Positions 16,962 to 26,827 of a stretch of 64,000 nt of DNA are shown here, piece after piece; within the stretch, counting starts at the first letter, position 1; every line of letters begins with the position of its first letter. Both the position numbers and the translations under genes were made by a program. The notes beneath the pieces were generated by a model. That model had not been told where the DNA came from, did not search any database, and saw only the letters and a list, made by a program, of their open reading frames with translations. Source of the stretch: Phaeobacter sp. CECT 5382. Its GTDB lineage: Bacteria; Pseudomonadota; Alphaproteobacteria; Rhodobacterales; Rhodobacteraceae. The stretch is taken from assembly GCF_001457775.1 (NCBI RefSeq), contig NZ_CYSG01000006.1, positions 1-64,000 on the forward strand, written 5' to 3'.

Positions 16962-17612
16962 ATGGGCAGAGCGAAGACCGGCATGGGCAACAACACCTGG
17001 ACCAAGTCCGAGAGTAAATCAGAGACCAGTCGCGACGCGCAGCGAGAAGCAAAGCGCCGGGCGGTATTGCAGGCTGGCGCCCGGCTGTTCAACGATCGGG
17101 GGTACGAGCAGACCTCGCTGGAAGAAATCGCCGCTGCGCTGAAAATAACCAAACGGACCATCTATTATTATGTGCAAAGCAAAGAGGATATCCTCTTTGG
17201 GTGTCACCAGTTGGGGTTGGAATTTCTGGGCGCGACCATGGCGCAAAGCCAGGATGAGACCCTGCCGGTGCTGGAGCGGATCACGCTGCTGATTCGGGGC
17301 TATTGCGAATGGGTGTCGAGTGACCTGGGGGCCACTATCGCCATGGTGCGTGAACACAGCCTGTCGGCAGAACGTCGCAATATTTTGCGTGCCAGCAAGG
17401 CAGAGGTGGATTTCCAACTGCGCGCACTGATTGCGGCCGGGGTGGCCGAGGGCAGTCTGCGGGCATGCGATCCAAAGCTGGCAACGGCGGCGATCTTTGG
17501 GGCGCTGAACTGGATTCCGCATTGGAACAGGGTCGAAGACCCCGTGCCTCATATTGAGATTGCCGAGCAGTATCTGCAACTGATCCTGACAGGTATGTTG
17601 CCACGGGCATAA
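16962..17612 (+). CDS. TetR-family transcriptional regulator
   Basis: A 216-residue TetR repressor. The N-terminal helix-turn-helix region is clear: AVLQAGARLFNDRGYEQTS, then LEEIAAALKITKRTIYYY and KEDILF, about residues 25-75; the rest is the ligand-binding domain. ATG at 16962 was preferred to TTG at 16941 because GGAAAGA lies just before it. It is divergent from the branched acyl-CoA operon and probably represses it until an acyl-CoA ligand binds; this ligand class is inferred from context. Confidence 0.92.
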   Translation: MGRAKTGMGNNTWTKSESKSETSRDAQREAKRRAVLQAGARLFNDRGYEQTSLEEIAAALKITKRTIYYYVQSKEDILFGCHQLGLEFLGATMAQSQDETLPVLERITLLIRGYCEWVSSDLGATIAMVREHSLSAERRNILRASKAEVDFQLRALIAAGVAEGSLRACDPKLATAAIFGALNWIPHWNRVEDPVPHIEIAEQYLQLILTGMLPRA

Positions 17613-17659
17613 CGACCAAAGGCCTGGTAAAGGCCTAGACTGGCTTGAGTTTTACGCGG

Positions 17660-18520
17660 CTATTTGGCCCCGGTAACCTGCTGGCGAAAGATCTTTGGCG
17701 CGACGCCGGTGCCTTTGGCAAAGACGCGGCTGAAATGGGCCGGGTCGGAAAATCCCAGATCATAGGCAATCTGGGCGGCGGTCAGATTGGTATAGATCAG
17801 CATCCGCCGGGCCTCGCGCAGCATTCGATCATTGATCAGTTTCGAGGCGGCTTGACCAGTGGATTGATGCGCGATCCGGTTCAGATGCGTCGGCGAAATC
17901 GCCAGATCACAGGCGTAGTCTGCCAGCGGTCGACGCTTGCGAAAATCCCGCTCGATCATGTCTTCAAACCGGGCAAACAGCGGGTTGCCCTGGGTGGGCG
18001 CATTGGCGCGGTCGACCTCGAATATGCTGCGGGCAACCAGCGCAGTGAGGGCTCCGGCCAGCGAACGCAGCAGCTGCGCGCGGGCAAAGCTCTGGCTGTG
18101 ATACTCCTCAGACAGCTGTTCTGCCAGCCTGCGCAGATCGGTATTCAACGGAAGAACCAGCGGCTGTTCCAGTGGCGTACGCACGCCTTCGCTTTCCAGC
18201 AGGAAATGATCCAGCAGGTCCGAGGTCAGGGTGATAACCCAACCGTTTGTCTGGGGTTTAAAGTCGAACCCATGAACAACACCGCGCGGAATATTGACAA
18301 AGCAGGGCGCGGGCAGCGGGTGTTGCTTACCATCGATTTCGGCGACCCCGCCGCCTTTGGTCATAAACAAAAGCTGATGCAGTCGCGCATGGCGATGCGC
18401 CTTCAGGCGCCAGTCGTGCAGGGCCGAGCGCGCGCTTATGGTTTCGACATGCAGCACATCGGCCAGCTCGGCGGTTTCACCAAAGAGATTGTAGCTGCGG
18501 ATAGGAGAGGCATTTAGCAT
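17660..18520 (-). CDS. pobR: AraC-family regulator, probable PobR
   Basis: A 286-residue regulator with an N-terminal cupin-like effector domain (HRHARLHQLLFMTKGGG, about 45-61) and a C-terminal AraC double helix-turn-helix (LADYACDLAISPTHLNRI and a later LGFSDPAHFSRVFAKGTG). It is divergent from pobA, the position of PobR in proteobacteria, where it activates pobA in response to 4-hydroxybenzoate. The ATG at 18520 was chosen; a TTG five codons upstream is possible. Its identity rests on context plus family. Confidence 0.85.
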   Translation of the reverse strand: MLNASPIRSYNLFGETAELADVLHVETISARSALHDWRLKAHRHARLHQLLFMTKGGGVAEIDGKQHPLPAPCFVNIPRGVVHGFDFKPQTNGWVITLTSDLLDHFLLESEGVRTPLEQPLVLPLNTDLRRLAEQLSEEYHSQSFARAQLLRSLAGALTALVARSIFEVDRANAPTQGNPLFARFEDMIERDFRKRRPLADYACDLAISPTHLNRIAHQSTGQAASKLINDRMLREARRMLIYTNLTAAQIAYDLGFSDPAHFSRVFAKGTGVAPKIFRQQVTGAK

Positions 18521-18616
18521 GTACGAAATGTACAAGAGGTTGCGCGCTCAGTCCATTCGCAAAGTCACCTTTGCTGTGCATATTACAGTCCAGATTACAG
18601 CCCAGATGCTGGCTGA

Positions 18617-19831
<1,215 letters not shown>

Positions 19832-19961
19832 TCGACGCCGGTGGCTGCGTTTGAGTGTTTTTGTAAAATGACCTCGTGGCCCGGTTTGGTTGACGCCACG
19901 TCGCCTGGCTAGGCGCGAGACCTGCGGCGTGATTTCCTGTCCTAAACCATGGGAGGAAATC

Positions 19962-20831
19962 ATGCCGAATTTTGCCACAGTAGCCTATGAAAAGACCGGT
20001 CGGATTGCGCGGATCACGCTCAACCGGCCTGAGGTGATGAACGCCATCGACGACCGCCTGCCAAAGGATCTGGCCGCCGCGGTGGCCACGGCAGATGCCG
20101 ATCCCGGCGTACATGTCATGGTGCTGGCCGGCGCCGGAGAGGCCTTTTGTGCTGGTTATGATCTGACCTTTTACGCCGAAGGCAACGGCACCGGGGCCGC
20201 GACGCAGGAGATGCCCTGGGATCCGGTCAAGGACTACCGCTTCATGTGGGAAAACACCCAGCATTTCATGTCGCTCTGGCGGGCGGCAAAGCCGGTGGTC
20301 TGCAAGGTGCATGGGCCCGCCGTGGCCGGGGGCTCTGACATCGCGCTCTGTGCGGATTTGACCATCATGGCCGAAGAAGCGCAGATTGGCTATATGCCTG
20401 CACGGGTCTGGGGCTGCCCGACCACGGCCATGTGGGTCTATCGTTTGGGGGCGGAACGCGCCAAACGGATGCTGTTCACCGGTGACAAGATAACGGGCCG
20501 CGAGGCTGCAGACATGGGCCTTGTGCTAAAGGCAGTGCCCGCCGCAGATCTGGATGACGCGGTTGAAGAGATGGCCGCGCGCATGGCCACGGTGCCGATC
20601 AATCAGCTGGCAATGCAGAAGATGGTGATCAATCAGGCGATCGAGCAGACTGGCCTGATGCAGACACAGCGTCTGGCGACGATCTTTGACGGGATCACCC
20701 GCCATTCTCCTGAGGGGCTCAACTTCAAGGCACGCTCCGAAGATATGGGCTGGAAACAGGCGGTGCAGGAACGTGATGAGGGGACATTCGACTGGACCGA
20801 AAACGAAGAAATTCCAAAGGGGAATCGCTGA
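19962..20831 (+). CDS. Enoyl-CoA hydratase/isomerase (crotonase) family protein
   Basis: A 289-residue crotonase-fold protein. Oxyanion-hole segments are GAGEAFCAGYDLTFY (about 60) and HGPAVAGGSDIALCAD (about 118-133). The start at 19962 has a strong GGAGGAAAT ribosome site. It is somewhat longer than the usual 255-270 residues, with an insert around 70-90 and a C-terminal tail ending near FDWTENEEIPKG. Its substrate is unknown; the neighbouring pobA gene ends 130 bp upstream and may or may not be linked. Confidence 0.9.
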   Translation: MPNFATVAYEKTGRIARITLNRPEVMNAIDDRLPKDLAAAVATADADPGVHVMVLAGAGEAFCAGYDLTFYAEGNGTGAATQEMPWDPVKDYRFMWENTQHFMSLWRAAKPVVCKVHGPAVAGGSDIALCADLTIMAEEAQIGYMPARVWGCPTTAMWVYRLGAERAKRMLFTGDKITGREAADMGLVLKAVPAADLDDAVEEMAARMATVPINQLAMQKMVINQAIEQTGLMQTQRLATIFDGITRHSPEGLNFKARSEDMGWKQAVQERDEGTFDWTENEEIPKGNR

Positions 20832-21061
20832 ATCGTGCGCCGTAAGGGGACATTTATGAACCCGCCCCTGAACTAGGCAGGCCTACTGTTTGGCTGGGGG
20901 AAGATCTGGCGGTTCTTCTGCGAGGTATGCTGTGGGGCACGTCCGGCCTACGGACCGCGCCCCGCAGTGTCAGCTTTGAGTTCAAATCTACACTCAGTTG
21001 CCGCGTAAAGCGTTTTCATGGATAGATTGCTCGTCGCTGAAATTTAGCAGGAGCCAGTCGG

Positions 21062-22270
21062 ATGCAACAACATGCAGTTCTGTTTGAGGCGCTTGAATTG
21101 CCTTGCGGTGTCGTCCTGAAAAACAGGATAGCGAAATCTGCAATGTCGGACTCCTTGGGCGACGGGACCGGTCATCCGACGTCTGAACAAAACAGGCTTT
21201 ATCAGCGTTGGGCCGAAGGCGGGCTGGCCGTGTCGATTATCGGCGAGGTTCAGCCCACGCCTGATTATGCTGAAAAACCCGGCAATCTGGTGCTCAACGC
21301 TCAGTCTGATCTGGAAAAGTTTCGCGCGCTTGCCGAGCAGGGTGGACAGAACGGTTCACAGCTGTGGCTGCAGCTTGGTCACGCCGGCGCACTTGCTTAC
21401 GCTCCGATTAGCAGCCCCAAGGGGCCTAGCGCGCTCGATCTGCCCGGCCTTCGGTGTGAGGGGATGACACAGGATGAGATCGATCGCGTGCCCATGGGAT
21501 TCGCCGAGACAGCTAGGCTGGCACAGCACGCAGGGTTCGGGGGCGTGCAGATTCATGCGGCACATGGGTTTTTGCTCAGTCAATTCCTGTCGCCATTGTT
21601 CAACAAGCGCAGCGATGGTTATGGCGATTCAATCACCAACCGCATGAAGCTTTTGCTTAATTCCATCGAGGCAACACGTGCTGCGGTCGGCCCCGACTTT
21701 CCAATCGCAGTGAAGCTCAACTCTTCTGACCAGCTTGAAGGCGGGCTGGGCGAAGACGACGCAATTCAGGTTGTGGCCGCTCTGGAAACCTCATCAGTGG
21801 ACTTGATCGACATCAGCGGCGGGACCTATTTTCCCGGCGCCAAATCGGCATCGGATAGCGCGGGGCGTGGGCCATATTTCATTGAATTTGCCAAACGTGC
21901 GCGAAGGGTGACATCCAAGCCCTTGATGCTGACTGGCGGCTTCAAAACCCGTGCGCAGGCGGATGAGGCCGTGCGCAGCGGTGCGGTTGATGTCGTCGGT
22001 CTTGCCCGTGCGCTTGTCCTTGAACCTGCTCTTCCCAATCTCTGGATGGCAAACCAGACGCCGGAACCAGCCTTTCCGAGGTTTTCGGAAGCACCGGAGG
22101 GCGGAATAACTGCTTGGTACACAATGCGGCTAACGGAAGTCGGCACTGACAATGAAACTGGTGATGTCGGCGACCTGGGGCAGGCTATCAGCGACTATGA
22201 CGCACGTGATGCGACCCGCACGGAAATTTGGTCGCGCCACTTTGGCAGACAAGCCGGAGATTTAGACTGA
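21062..22270 (+). CDS. NADH:flavin oxidoreductase, Old Yellow Enzyme family
   Basis: A 402-residue FMN TIM-barrel enzyme. Family features are LPCGVVLKNRIAKSAM at the N-terminus, LQLGHAGA, the substrate-binding IHAAHGFLLSQFLSPLFNKR (about 160-180), and the phosphate-binding LMLTGGFKTRAQADEAV near 285. AGGAG lies 8 bases upstream of the ATG. Such enzymes reduce activated C=C bonds in enones or dienoyl-CoAs; the substrate is not known. It is flanked by spacers of 230 and 187 bp in which I see no gene. Confidence 0.92.
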   Translation: MQQHAVLFEALELPCGVVLKNRIAKSAMSDSLGDGTGHPTSEQNRLYQRWAEGGLAVSIIGEVQPTPDYAEKPGNLVLNAQSDLEKFRALAEQGGQNGSQLWLQLGHAGALAYAPISSPKGPSALDLPGLRCEGMTQDEIDRVPMGFAETARLAQHAGFGGVQIHAAHGFLLSQFLSPLFNKRSDGYGDSITNRMKLLLNSIEATRAAVGPDFPIAVKLNSSDQLEGGLGEDDAIQVVAALETSSVDLIDISGGTYFPGAKSASDSAGRGPYFIEFAKRARRVTSKPLMLTGGFKTRAQADEAVRSGAVDVVGLARALVLEPALPNLWMANQTPEPAFPRFSEAPEGGITAWYTMRLTEVGTDNETGDVGDLGQAISDYDARDATRTEIWSRHFGRQAGDLD

Positions 22271-22457
22271 AGGACAATCATCATCGATGTCGCTTTATCT
22301 CCCGTGCAAACCCCACTTCTGAAACCTGGCTTCGCTGACGTCTGCCGGGCAGATTTTGTACGTCAATTTGGCGGCATGGGTGCACTGAAAAGGCTGCGTA
22401 TCTGCTAAAGAGCCCGGTATCCGGCTCCGGGGTGTTGCAAAATTTGCACCGAAAGCT

Positions 22458-22973
22458 TCACCCCGCAGAGAGGTCCTGCGCGTTTTGGTCTGCCGAGGGG
22501 GGGGAGACGCCGGCTGTGTCGTCATGACGTTGCGATTTCGGAACCATCAGCACTGATCTGTGATCAAGCACCTGACCGCTGATGCGATCCGTGAGAACCG
22601 GGTCCACCTCTTGGCCGCCGTCTCGCGTGACAAAGCGGAAGGGTATTGGCTCCGTGCTGGGCAGGTTTTTGCGGGCCCAATCCTGCATTGCCAGCATCAC
22701 CGGGGCGAACTCCTTGCCGGATGCTGTGAGGCGGTACTCATGACGCAGGGGGCGTTCCTGATAGGGGCGGCGTTCCAGCACCCCCATGGTTTCAAGCCGT
22801 TTCAGCCGCTCCGCCAACAGGTGCCGGGTCACGCCAAGGCGCTTTTGGAAGCTGTCGAACCGGCGCACCCCCAAAAAGCATTCGCGCAGGATAAGCAGCG
22901 TCCAGCGGTCGCCGATCACACCCATTGCGCGGGCAAGAGGGCAGGCGTTGTCATTGAGGTCATGCCATTTCAT
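22458..22973 (-). CDS. HxlR-family transcriptional regulator
   Basis: A 171-residue winged-helix regulator. The HxlR core reads CPLARAMGVIGDRWTLLILR, then FDSFQKRLGVTRHLLAERLKRL and a YRLTASGKEF wing, residues 11-95. A conserved Cys at residue 11, in the position used for electrophile or redox sensing in HypR/QorR-type members, is present. The C-terminal 60 residues extend beyond the usual HxlR length and look polar and disordered. The gene is divergent from an alpha/beta hydrolase across 148 bp containing two operator-like palindromes. Confidence 0.93.
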   Translation of the reverse strand: MKWHDLNDNACPLARAMGVIGDRWTLLILRECFLGVRRFDSFQKRLGVTRHLLAERLKRLETMGVLERRPYQERPLRHEYRLTASGKEFAPVMLAMQDWARKNLPSTEPIPFRFVTRDGGQEVDPVLTDRISGQVLDHRSVLMVPKSQRHDDTAGVSPPSADQNAQDLSAG

Positions 22974-22992
22974 CCCTGATTCCTAACATGGA

Positions 22993-23022
22993 TTGACAGA
23001 GTTCTCAAATAGAACTGATAAT
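22993..23022 (+). promoter_or_regulatory. Putative sigma-70 promoter toward the alpha/beta hydrolase
   Basis: TTGACA at 22993-22998 and GATAAT at 23017-23022 are separated by 18 bp. It points to the hydrolase start at 23122. Palindrome 1 lies between the two hexamers and palindrome 2 just after the -10, a classic repression geometry. Confidence 0.6.
23000..23016. promoter_or_regulatory. HxlR operator candidate 1
   Basis: AGTTCT-CAAAT-AGAACT is a perfect 6-bp inverted repeat with a 5-bp spacer. It occupies the space between the -35 and -10 of the putative hydrolase promoter and lies 27 bp upstream of the HxlR start on the other strand. Confidence 0.7.
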
Positions 23023-23023
23023 G

Positions 23024-23040
23024 AGTTCTAAAATAGAACC
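23024..23040. promoter_or_regulatory. HxlR operator candidate 2
   Basis: AGTTCT-AAAAT-AGAACC repeats the first palindrome with one arm mismatch and the same 5-bp spacer. The two centres are 24 bp apart. Identical half-sites in tandem argue for cooperative binding by the divergently encoded HxlR dimer. Confidence 0.7.
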
Positions 23041-23121
23041 TATATTTTTGATTCTGATCGCGACCACAGACGGGCCCGTTCGGCGCCCTGCTACGGTCCG
23101 CCAGCCAATGGAGATGTCACC

Positions 23122-24042
23122 ATGACCACAGCCTCATCATCCGGTTCACGCCCGCGTCGGCGCCCTGCAGCTTCAGTGTTCAAGGCGATCCCACTGATCG
23201 CGCGGGGCTTCAGCCTGTTAAGCCCCGGCCTGGCGGCGCGGCTCTTTGCCTATTTGTTCACCCGGCCCATGCGCCAGAAACTGCCGCGCCACGAACGGGA
23301 GTGGTTGCTGCAGTCAAGCGGTCGACCTTTGCGATTGGCATCAGGATCCTTGCTGCCACTCTATGAATGGAGGTCTTCGCGGTTGGCGGCAGGGGTGCGT
23401 GATGAAGCGCCGCTGCCGACCATACTTTTGGTGCATGGCTTTGGCGGGCGCGCAGGCCAGATGGGGGGCTTTGCGGCACCCCTGGTGGCGGCGGGCTACC
23501 GAGTGGTGAGCTTTGATGCGCCCGCACATGGCGCCGCTGCAGGCACGCGCAGCTCTCTGCCCGAGATGCTGGAGGTCACCAAAGAAGTCGCGGATCGGCT
23601 GGGGCCGCTGGCGGGAGTTGTCGCGCACTCCAATGGGGCTTCGGCGGTGATTGCGGCGCTGGCGCAGGGGCTGCGGGCGGATCGGGTGGCGCTGCTGGCG
23701 CCGATGCCGGATCTGGAAAGCTATATCAGCCGCCTGGCAACACAGATCGGGTTTTCCCAGCAGGTGGCCGTCTTGGCGCAGGACCGGGTTGAGCGCCGTT
23801 TTGATCTGCCATTTGGGGCACTCAAGGGTAGCACATTGGCGGCGCAATTGTCCCAACCAGCCCTGATCCTGCAAGACAGTGCCGACAAGATCGTCCCATT
23901 GTCGGAGGTCGAAACCCTGGCTGCAGCTTGGCCAGGAGCAGAGCTGCTGGTCACTGCCGGGCTTGGCCACAATCGCTTGCTGCGCGATGCGGGTGCAATT
24001 GCGGCTGTGGCTGCCTATTTCGGCGCGCCGACGCTGCGTTAG
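23122..24042 (+). CDS. Alpha/beta hydrolase
   Basis: A 306-residue serine hydrolase. The oxyanion-hole HGFGG is near residue 102, and FDAPAHG follows. The nucleophile elbow is AHSNGA, a variant of GxSxG in which the first Gly is Ala and the last is Ala. A late Asp (LQDSADKIV) and His (GLGHNRLL) complete a plausible triad. Residues 20-50 form an amphipathic or hydrophobic N-terminal stretch. Its promoter region carries paired palindromes next to an HxlR gene, so it is likely induced by an electrophilic or toxic compound that it detoxifies; that is inference. Confidence 0.88.
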   Translation: MTTASSSGSRPRRRPAASVFKAIPLIARGFSLLSPGLAARLFAYLFTRPMRQKLPRHEREWLLQSSGRPLRLASGSLLPLYEWRSSRLAAGVRDEAPLPTILLVHGFGGRAGQMGGFAAPLVAAGYRVVSFDAPAHGAAAGTRSSLPEMLEVTKEVADRLGPLAGVVAHSNGASAVIAALAQGLRADRVALLAPMPDLESYISRLATQIGFSQQVAVLAQDRVERRFDLPFGALKGSTLAAQLSQPALILQDSADKIVPLSEVETLAAAWPGAELLVTAGLGHNRLLRDAGAIAAVAAYFGAPTLR

Positions 24043-24170
24043 CACTGGTGTGCTCGCTGGGCTCTCTTGCCTAGCGACTTGGCAGAGACCTTGTTGGTCG
24101 GGTAGGTCTAGGACAGCAACAGATCGAACGGCCTGGGGTGGGCGGCAATGCCCGTTCTGCGGGCAAACGA

Positions 24171-24235
24171 GCCAGTCCGATAAGCCAGTCCGATAAGTCA
24201 GTCCGTCGAGCCAGACAGTTAAGCCAGTCCAGGGA
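24171..24235. repeat. 13-bp tandem repeat array upstream of coxG-like gene
   Basis: Five units in exact 13-bp register: GCCAGTCCGATAA twice (24171, 24184), GTCAGTCCGTCGA, GCCAGACAGTTAA and GCCAGTCCAGGGA. The last unit contributes the GGGAG ribosome site of the CoxG-like gene. The unit matches the array at 2174-2238. Confidence 0.88.
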
Positions 24236-24243
24236 GACCCGCC

Positions 24244-24762
24244 ATGCAGATGAGTGATCAAAAAGAAATCGCCGCCCCCCCCGCCGAGGTCTATGCGGCC
24301 TTGCTGAACCCGGAAGTGCTGAAGGTCTGCGTGCCTGGCGCGCAGGAGGTCAGCGGCAGCGTTGAAGAGGGTTTTGAAGCCAAGGTCACGCAGAAGGTCG
24401 GCCCGGTAAAGGCCACCTTCAAGGGGCAGGTGACCTTGTCGGATCTGATCCAGGACGAAAAGCTGACCATCAGCGGCGAAGGCAAGGGCGGTGCGGCCGG
24501 CTTTGCCAAGGGCGGCGCGATTGTCAGCCTGGCCGCTTCCGAGACCGGCACATTGCTGTCTTACGAGGTCGAAGCCAAAGTCGGTGGCAAGCTGGCGCAG
24601 CTGGGCAGCCGTATCATCGATGGGTTTGCCAAAAAGATGGCGGACCAGTTCTTTGTCAATCTGCAGACCCACCTTGCTCCCGAAGACCTGTCGGGCGAAG
24701 AGGTCAAGGAGGGTGAAGCAGACGGTGAGAAAAAAGGCTGGTTCAAGAAAATCACCGGATAA
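24244..24762 (+). CDS. CoxG-like SRPBCC-domain protein (carbon monoxide dehydrogenase subunit G family)
   Basis: A 172-residue SRPBCC/START-fold protein: EIAAPPAEVYAALLNPEVL opens the domain and VEAKVGGKLAQLGSRIIDG closes it, followed by a charged C-terminal tail ending GWFKKITG. CoxG proteins help assemble or anchor molybdenum CO-dehydrogenase-type enzymes, but no such enzyme is present here; stand-alone CoxG homologues are common in roseobacters. Its stop region is itself duplicated (ACCGGATAA then ATCGGATAA). The start follows GGGAG within the tandem array. Confidence 0.88.
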   Translation: MQMSDQKEIAAPPAEVYAALLNPEVLKVCVPGAQEVSGSVEEGFEAKVTQKVGPVKATFKGQVTLSDLIQDEKLTISGEGKGGAAGFAKGGAIVSLAASETGTLLSYEVEAKVGGKLAQLGSRIIDGFAKKMADQFFVNLQTHLAPEDLSGEEVKEGEADGEKKGWFKKITG

Positions 24763-24947
24763 ATACCATCGGATAAACACGTCACCATCGCGGCCGACAC
24801 CGGATCCAGATCTCAACAAGCAAGCCTCCCTGCGCAGGCGCACAGAGGCTTGCGCATGGCTTCACTGGTCACTGCCATGGCCCATCGCTAGGGTGCAATG
24901 CGAACAAGCCCCCGAGAAATTCCTCGAGCCAATCAAATGGAGGCCTC

Positions 24948-25877
24948 ATGTCGGCGATCCTGTCCATAACCGATCTGCGCAAATCTTACGAAGGCGGCTT
25001 TGAGGCGCTCAAAGGGGTGAACCTGGAGATTGAAGCCGGTGAAATTCTGGCCCTTTTGGGGCCCAATGGCGCTGGCAAGACCACCCTGATATCAACTGTC
25101 TGTGGTATCACCACAGCGACTTCTGGGTCGGTGAAGGTGGATGGCCATTGCATTCTCGATGATTTTCGCGCCGCACGCTCGCTGATCGGATTGGTGCCTC
25201 AGGAAATCAACCTGGAACCCTTTGAGAAGGTCATCAACTCGGTGCGGTTTTCGCGGGGGTTGTTCGGCAAGGCCAAAAATGAGCCGCTGATCGAGGATAT
25301 CCTGAGAAAGCTGTCGCTATGGGACAAGCGCAACAGCCAGATCAAAGAGCTGTCCGGCGGCATGAAGCGGCGGGTGCTGATCGCCAAGGCGCTGGCCCAT
25401 GAGCCGCGCGTGCTGTTTCTGGATGAGCCCACAGCCGGGGTCGATGTCGAGCTGCGCAAAGACATGTGGGACGTGGTGCAAGAGCTCAAAGAGCAGGGCG
25501 TAACCATTATCCTGACCACCCATTACATCGAAGAGGCCGAGGCCATTGCCGACCGCGTCGGGGTGATCGCGGCGGGTGAGATCCTGCTGGTCAAAGACAA
25601 GGATGAGCTGATGACCCAATTGGGCAAAAAACAGCTCTGTGTGCATCTGAGCGCGCCGGTCAGCGAGATCCCCGCAAGCCTGGCGCCGCATGCTTTGGAA
25701 ATGAGCAGCGATGGCGCGGCCCTGATCTATACCTATGACACCAAGGCCGAGCGCACCGGCATCACCGCATTGCTGAATGATGTGGCCGCAGCCGGGCTGG
25801 TACTGGCGGATGTCTCCACCCGGCAATCCAGCCTCGAAGACATCTTTGTGGGTCTTGTTTCAGGAGAGAAATCATGA
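24948..25877 (+). CDS. ABC transporter ATP-binding protein, YadG-like
   Basis: A 309-residue ABC ATPase: Walker [10 protein letters not shown] (about 38-46), signature LSGGMKRR (about 134), Walker [13 protein letters not shown], and H-loop TTHYIEEAE. About 90 C-terminal residues form the regulatory extension of ABC-2-type exporters. GGAGG precedes the ATG. It overlaps the permease gene by ATGA. Length and sequence resemble E. coli YadG (308 residues), whose exported substrate is undefined. Confidence 0.93.
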   Translation: MSAILSITDLRKSYEGGFEALKGVNLEIEAGEILALLGPNGAGKTTLISTVCGITTATSGSVKVDGHCILDDFRAARSLIGLVPQEINLEPFEKVINSVRFSRGLFGKAKNEPLIEDILRKLSLWDKRNSQIKELSGGMKRRVLIAKALAHEPRVLFLDEPTAGVDVELRKDMWDVVQELKEQGVTIILTTHYIEEAEAIADRVGVIAAGEILLVKDKDELMTQLGKKQLCVHLSAPVSEIPASLAPHALEMSSDGAALIYTYDTKAERTGITALLNDVAAAGLVLADVSTRQSSLEDIFVGLVSGEKS

Positions 25878-26635
25878 ACTGGACAGCTATCTGGTCAATC
25901 TACCGTTTTGAAATGGCGCGTTTCTTTCGCACTCTGTTTCAAAGTTTCCTGTCGCCGGTTCTGTCGACTTCGCTGTATTTTGTGGTCTTTGGTGCCGCCA
26001 TCGGCAGCCGTATCGATCAGGTCGATGGCATCGACTATGGCGCCTTTATCGTGCCGGGGCTCATCATGCTGAGCGTGATGACGCAGAGCATCTCCAACGC
26101 CTCGTTCGGGATTTATTTCCCCAAATTCATCGGGACAATCTATGAGCTGCTCTCGGCGCCGGTGAATTTTCTGGAAATCGTGCTCGGCTATGTCGGTGCC
26201 GCCGCCACCAAGGCGCTGTTCATCGGGTTTGTCATTTTGGCCACGGCAACGCTGTTTGTCGATCTGACCATTGCGCATCCATTGGCCATGGTTCTGTTTT
26301 TGCTGCTCACCTGCCTCAGCTTTGCACTGATGGGGTTCATCATTGGTATCTGGGCCAAGAACTTTGAGCAGTTGCAACTGGTGCCGCTGCTGATCGTGAC
26401 GCCGCTGGTTTTCCTGGGTGGATCATTCTATTCGATCTCGATGCTGCCGCCGATCTGGCAGAAAATCACCCTGTTCAACCCGGTCGTCTACCTGATTTCG
26501 GGCTTTCGCTGGTCCTTCTTTGGTACCTCGGATGTGCCGGTCGGCCTGAGCCTTTTGGCCATAGGCGCATTTACCGCACTCTGCCTTGCGGTGATCTGGT
26601 GGATCTTCAAAACCGGCTGGCGGATCCGCTCCTAA
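25874..26635 (+). CDS. ABC-2-type transporter permease, YadH-like
   Basis: A 253-residue permease with six hydrophobic segments and the ABC-2 signature around [19 protein letters not shown] and [13 protein letters not shown]. It pairs with the ATPase encoded immediately upstream, overlapping it by 4 bp, to form a dimeric exporter in the inner membrane. It closely resembles the E. coli YadH type in length and sequence. The substrate is unknown; drug, lipid or polysaccharide export are the family options. Confidence 0.93.
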   Translation: MNWTAIWSIYRFEMARFFRTLFQSFLSPVLSTSLYFVVFGAAIGSRIDQVDGIDYGAFIVPGLIMLSVMTQSISNASFGIYFPKFIGTIYELLSAPVNFLEIVLGYVGAAATKALFIGFVILATATLFVDLTIAHPLAMVLFLLLTCLSFALMGFIIGIWAKNFEQLQLVPLLIVTPLVFLGGSFYSISMLPPIWQKITLFNPVVYLISGFRWSFFGTSDVPVGLSLLAIGAFTALCLAVIWWIFKTGWRIRS

Positions 26636-26827
26636 AAACAGCTTCGGAGCGTAAATTCTCTATTACTTCTGATGTTTAGCGCCGGGGTGGGCGTCATGCG
26701 TACGCCTGCCGCCGCGTCTCTGTCAGAGCGTTGCATATTTGCCCAGTGCTCTTCACTTTTTTGATTCCTCAGCCTTTCCGTCGCGGCTTCCCTTGTTTCA
26801 CCCCCATGGGCCATCTACATCGGCGCC

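Noticed and set aside
17613-17659. Terminator between the TetR and pobR-like genes
   Set aside because: Two AGGCCT palindromes are near each other but form no stem followed by a T-run; too weak to annotate.
23341-24843. 500-codon minus-strand ORF opposite the alpha/beta hydrolase and CoxG genes
   Set aside because: Both plus-strand genes have clear domains and ribosome sites; the antisense frame is long only because of GC-rich codon bias.
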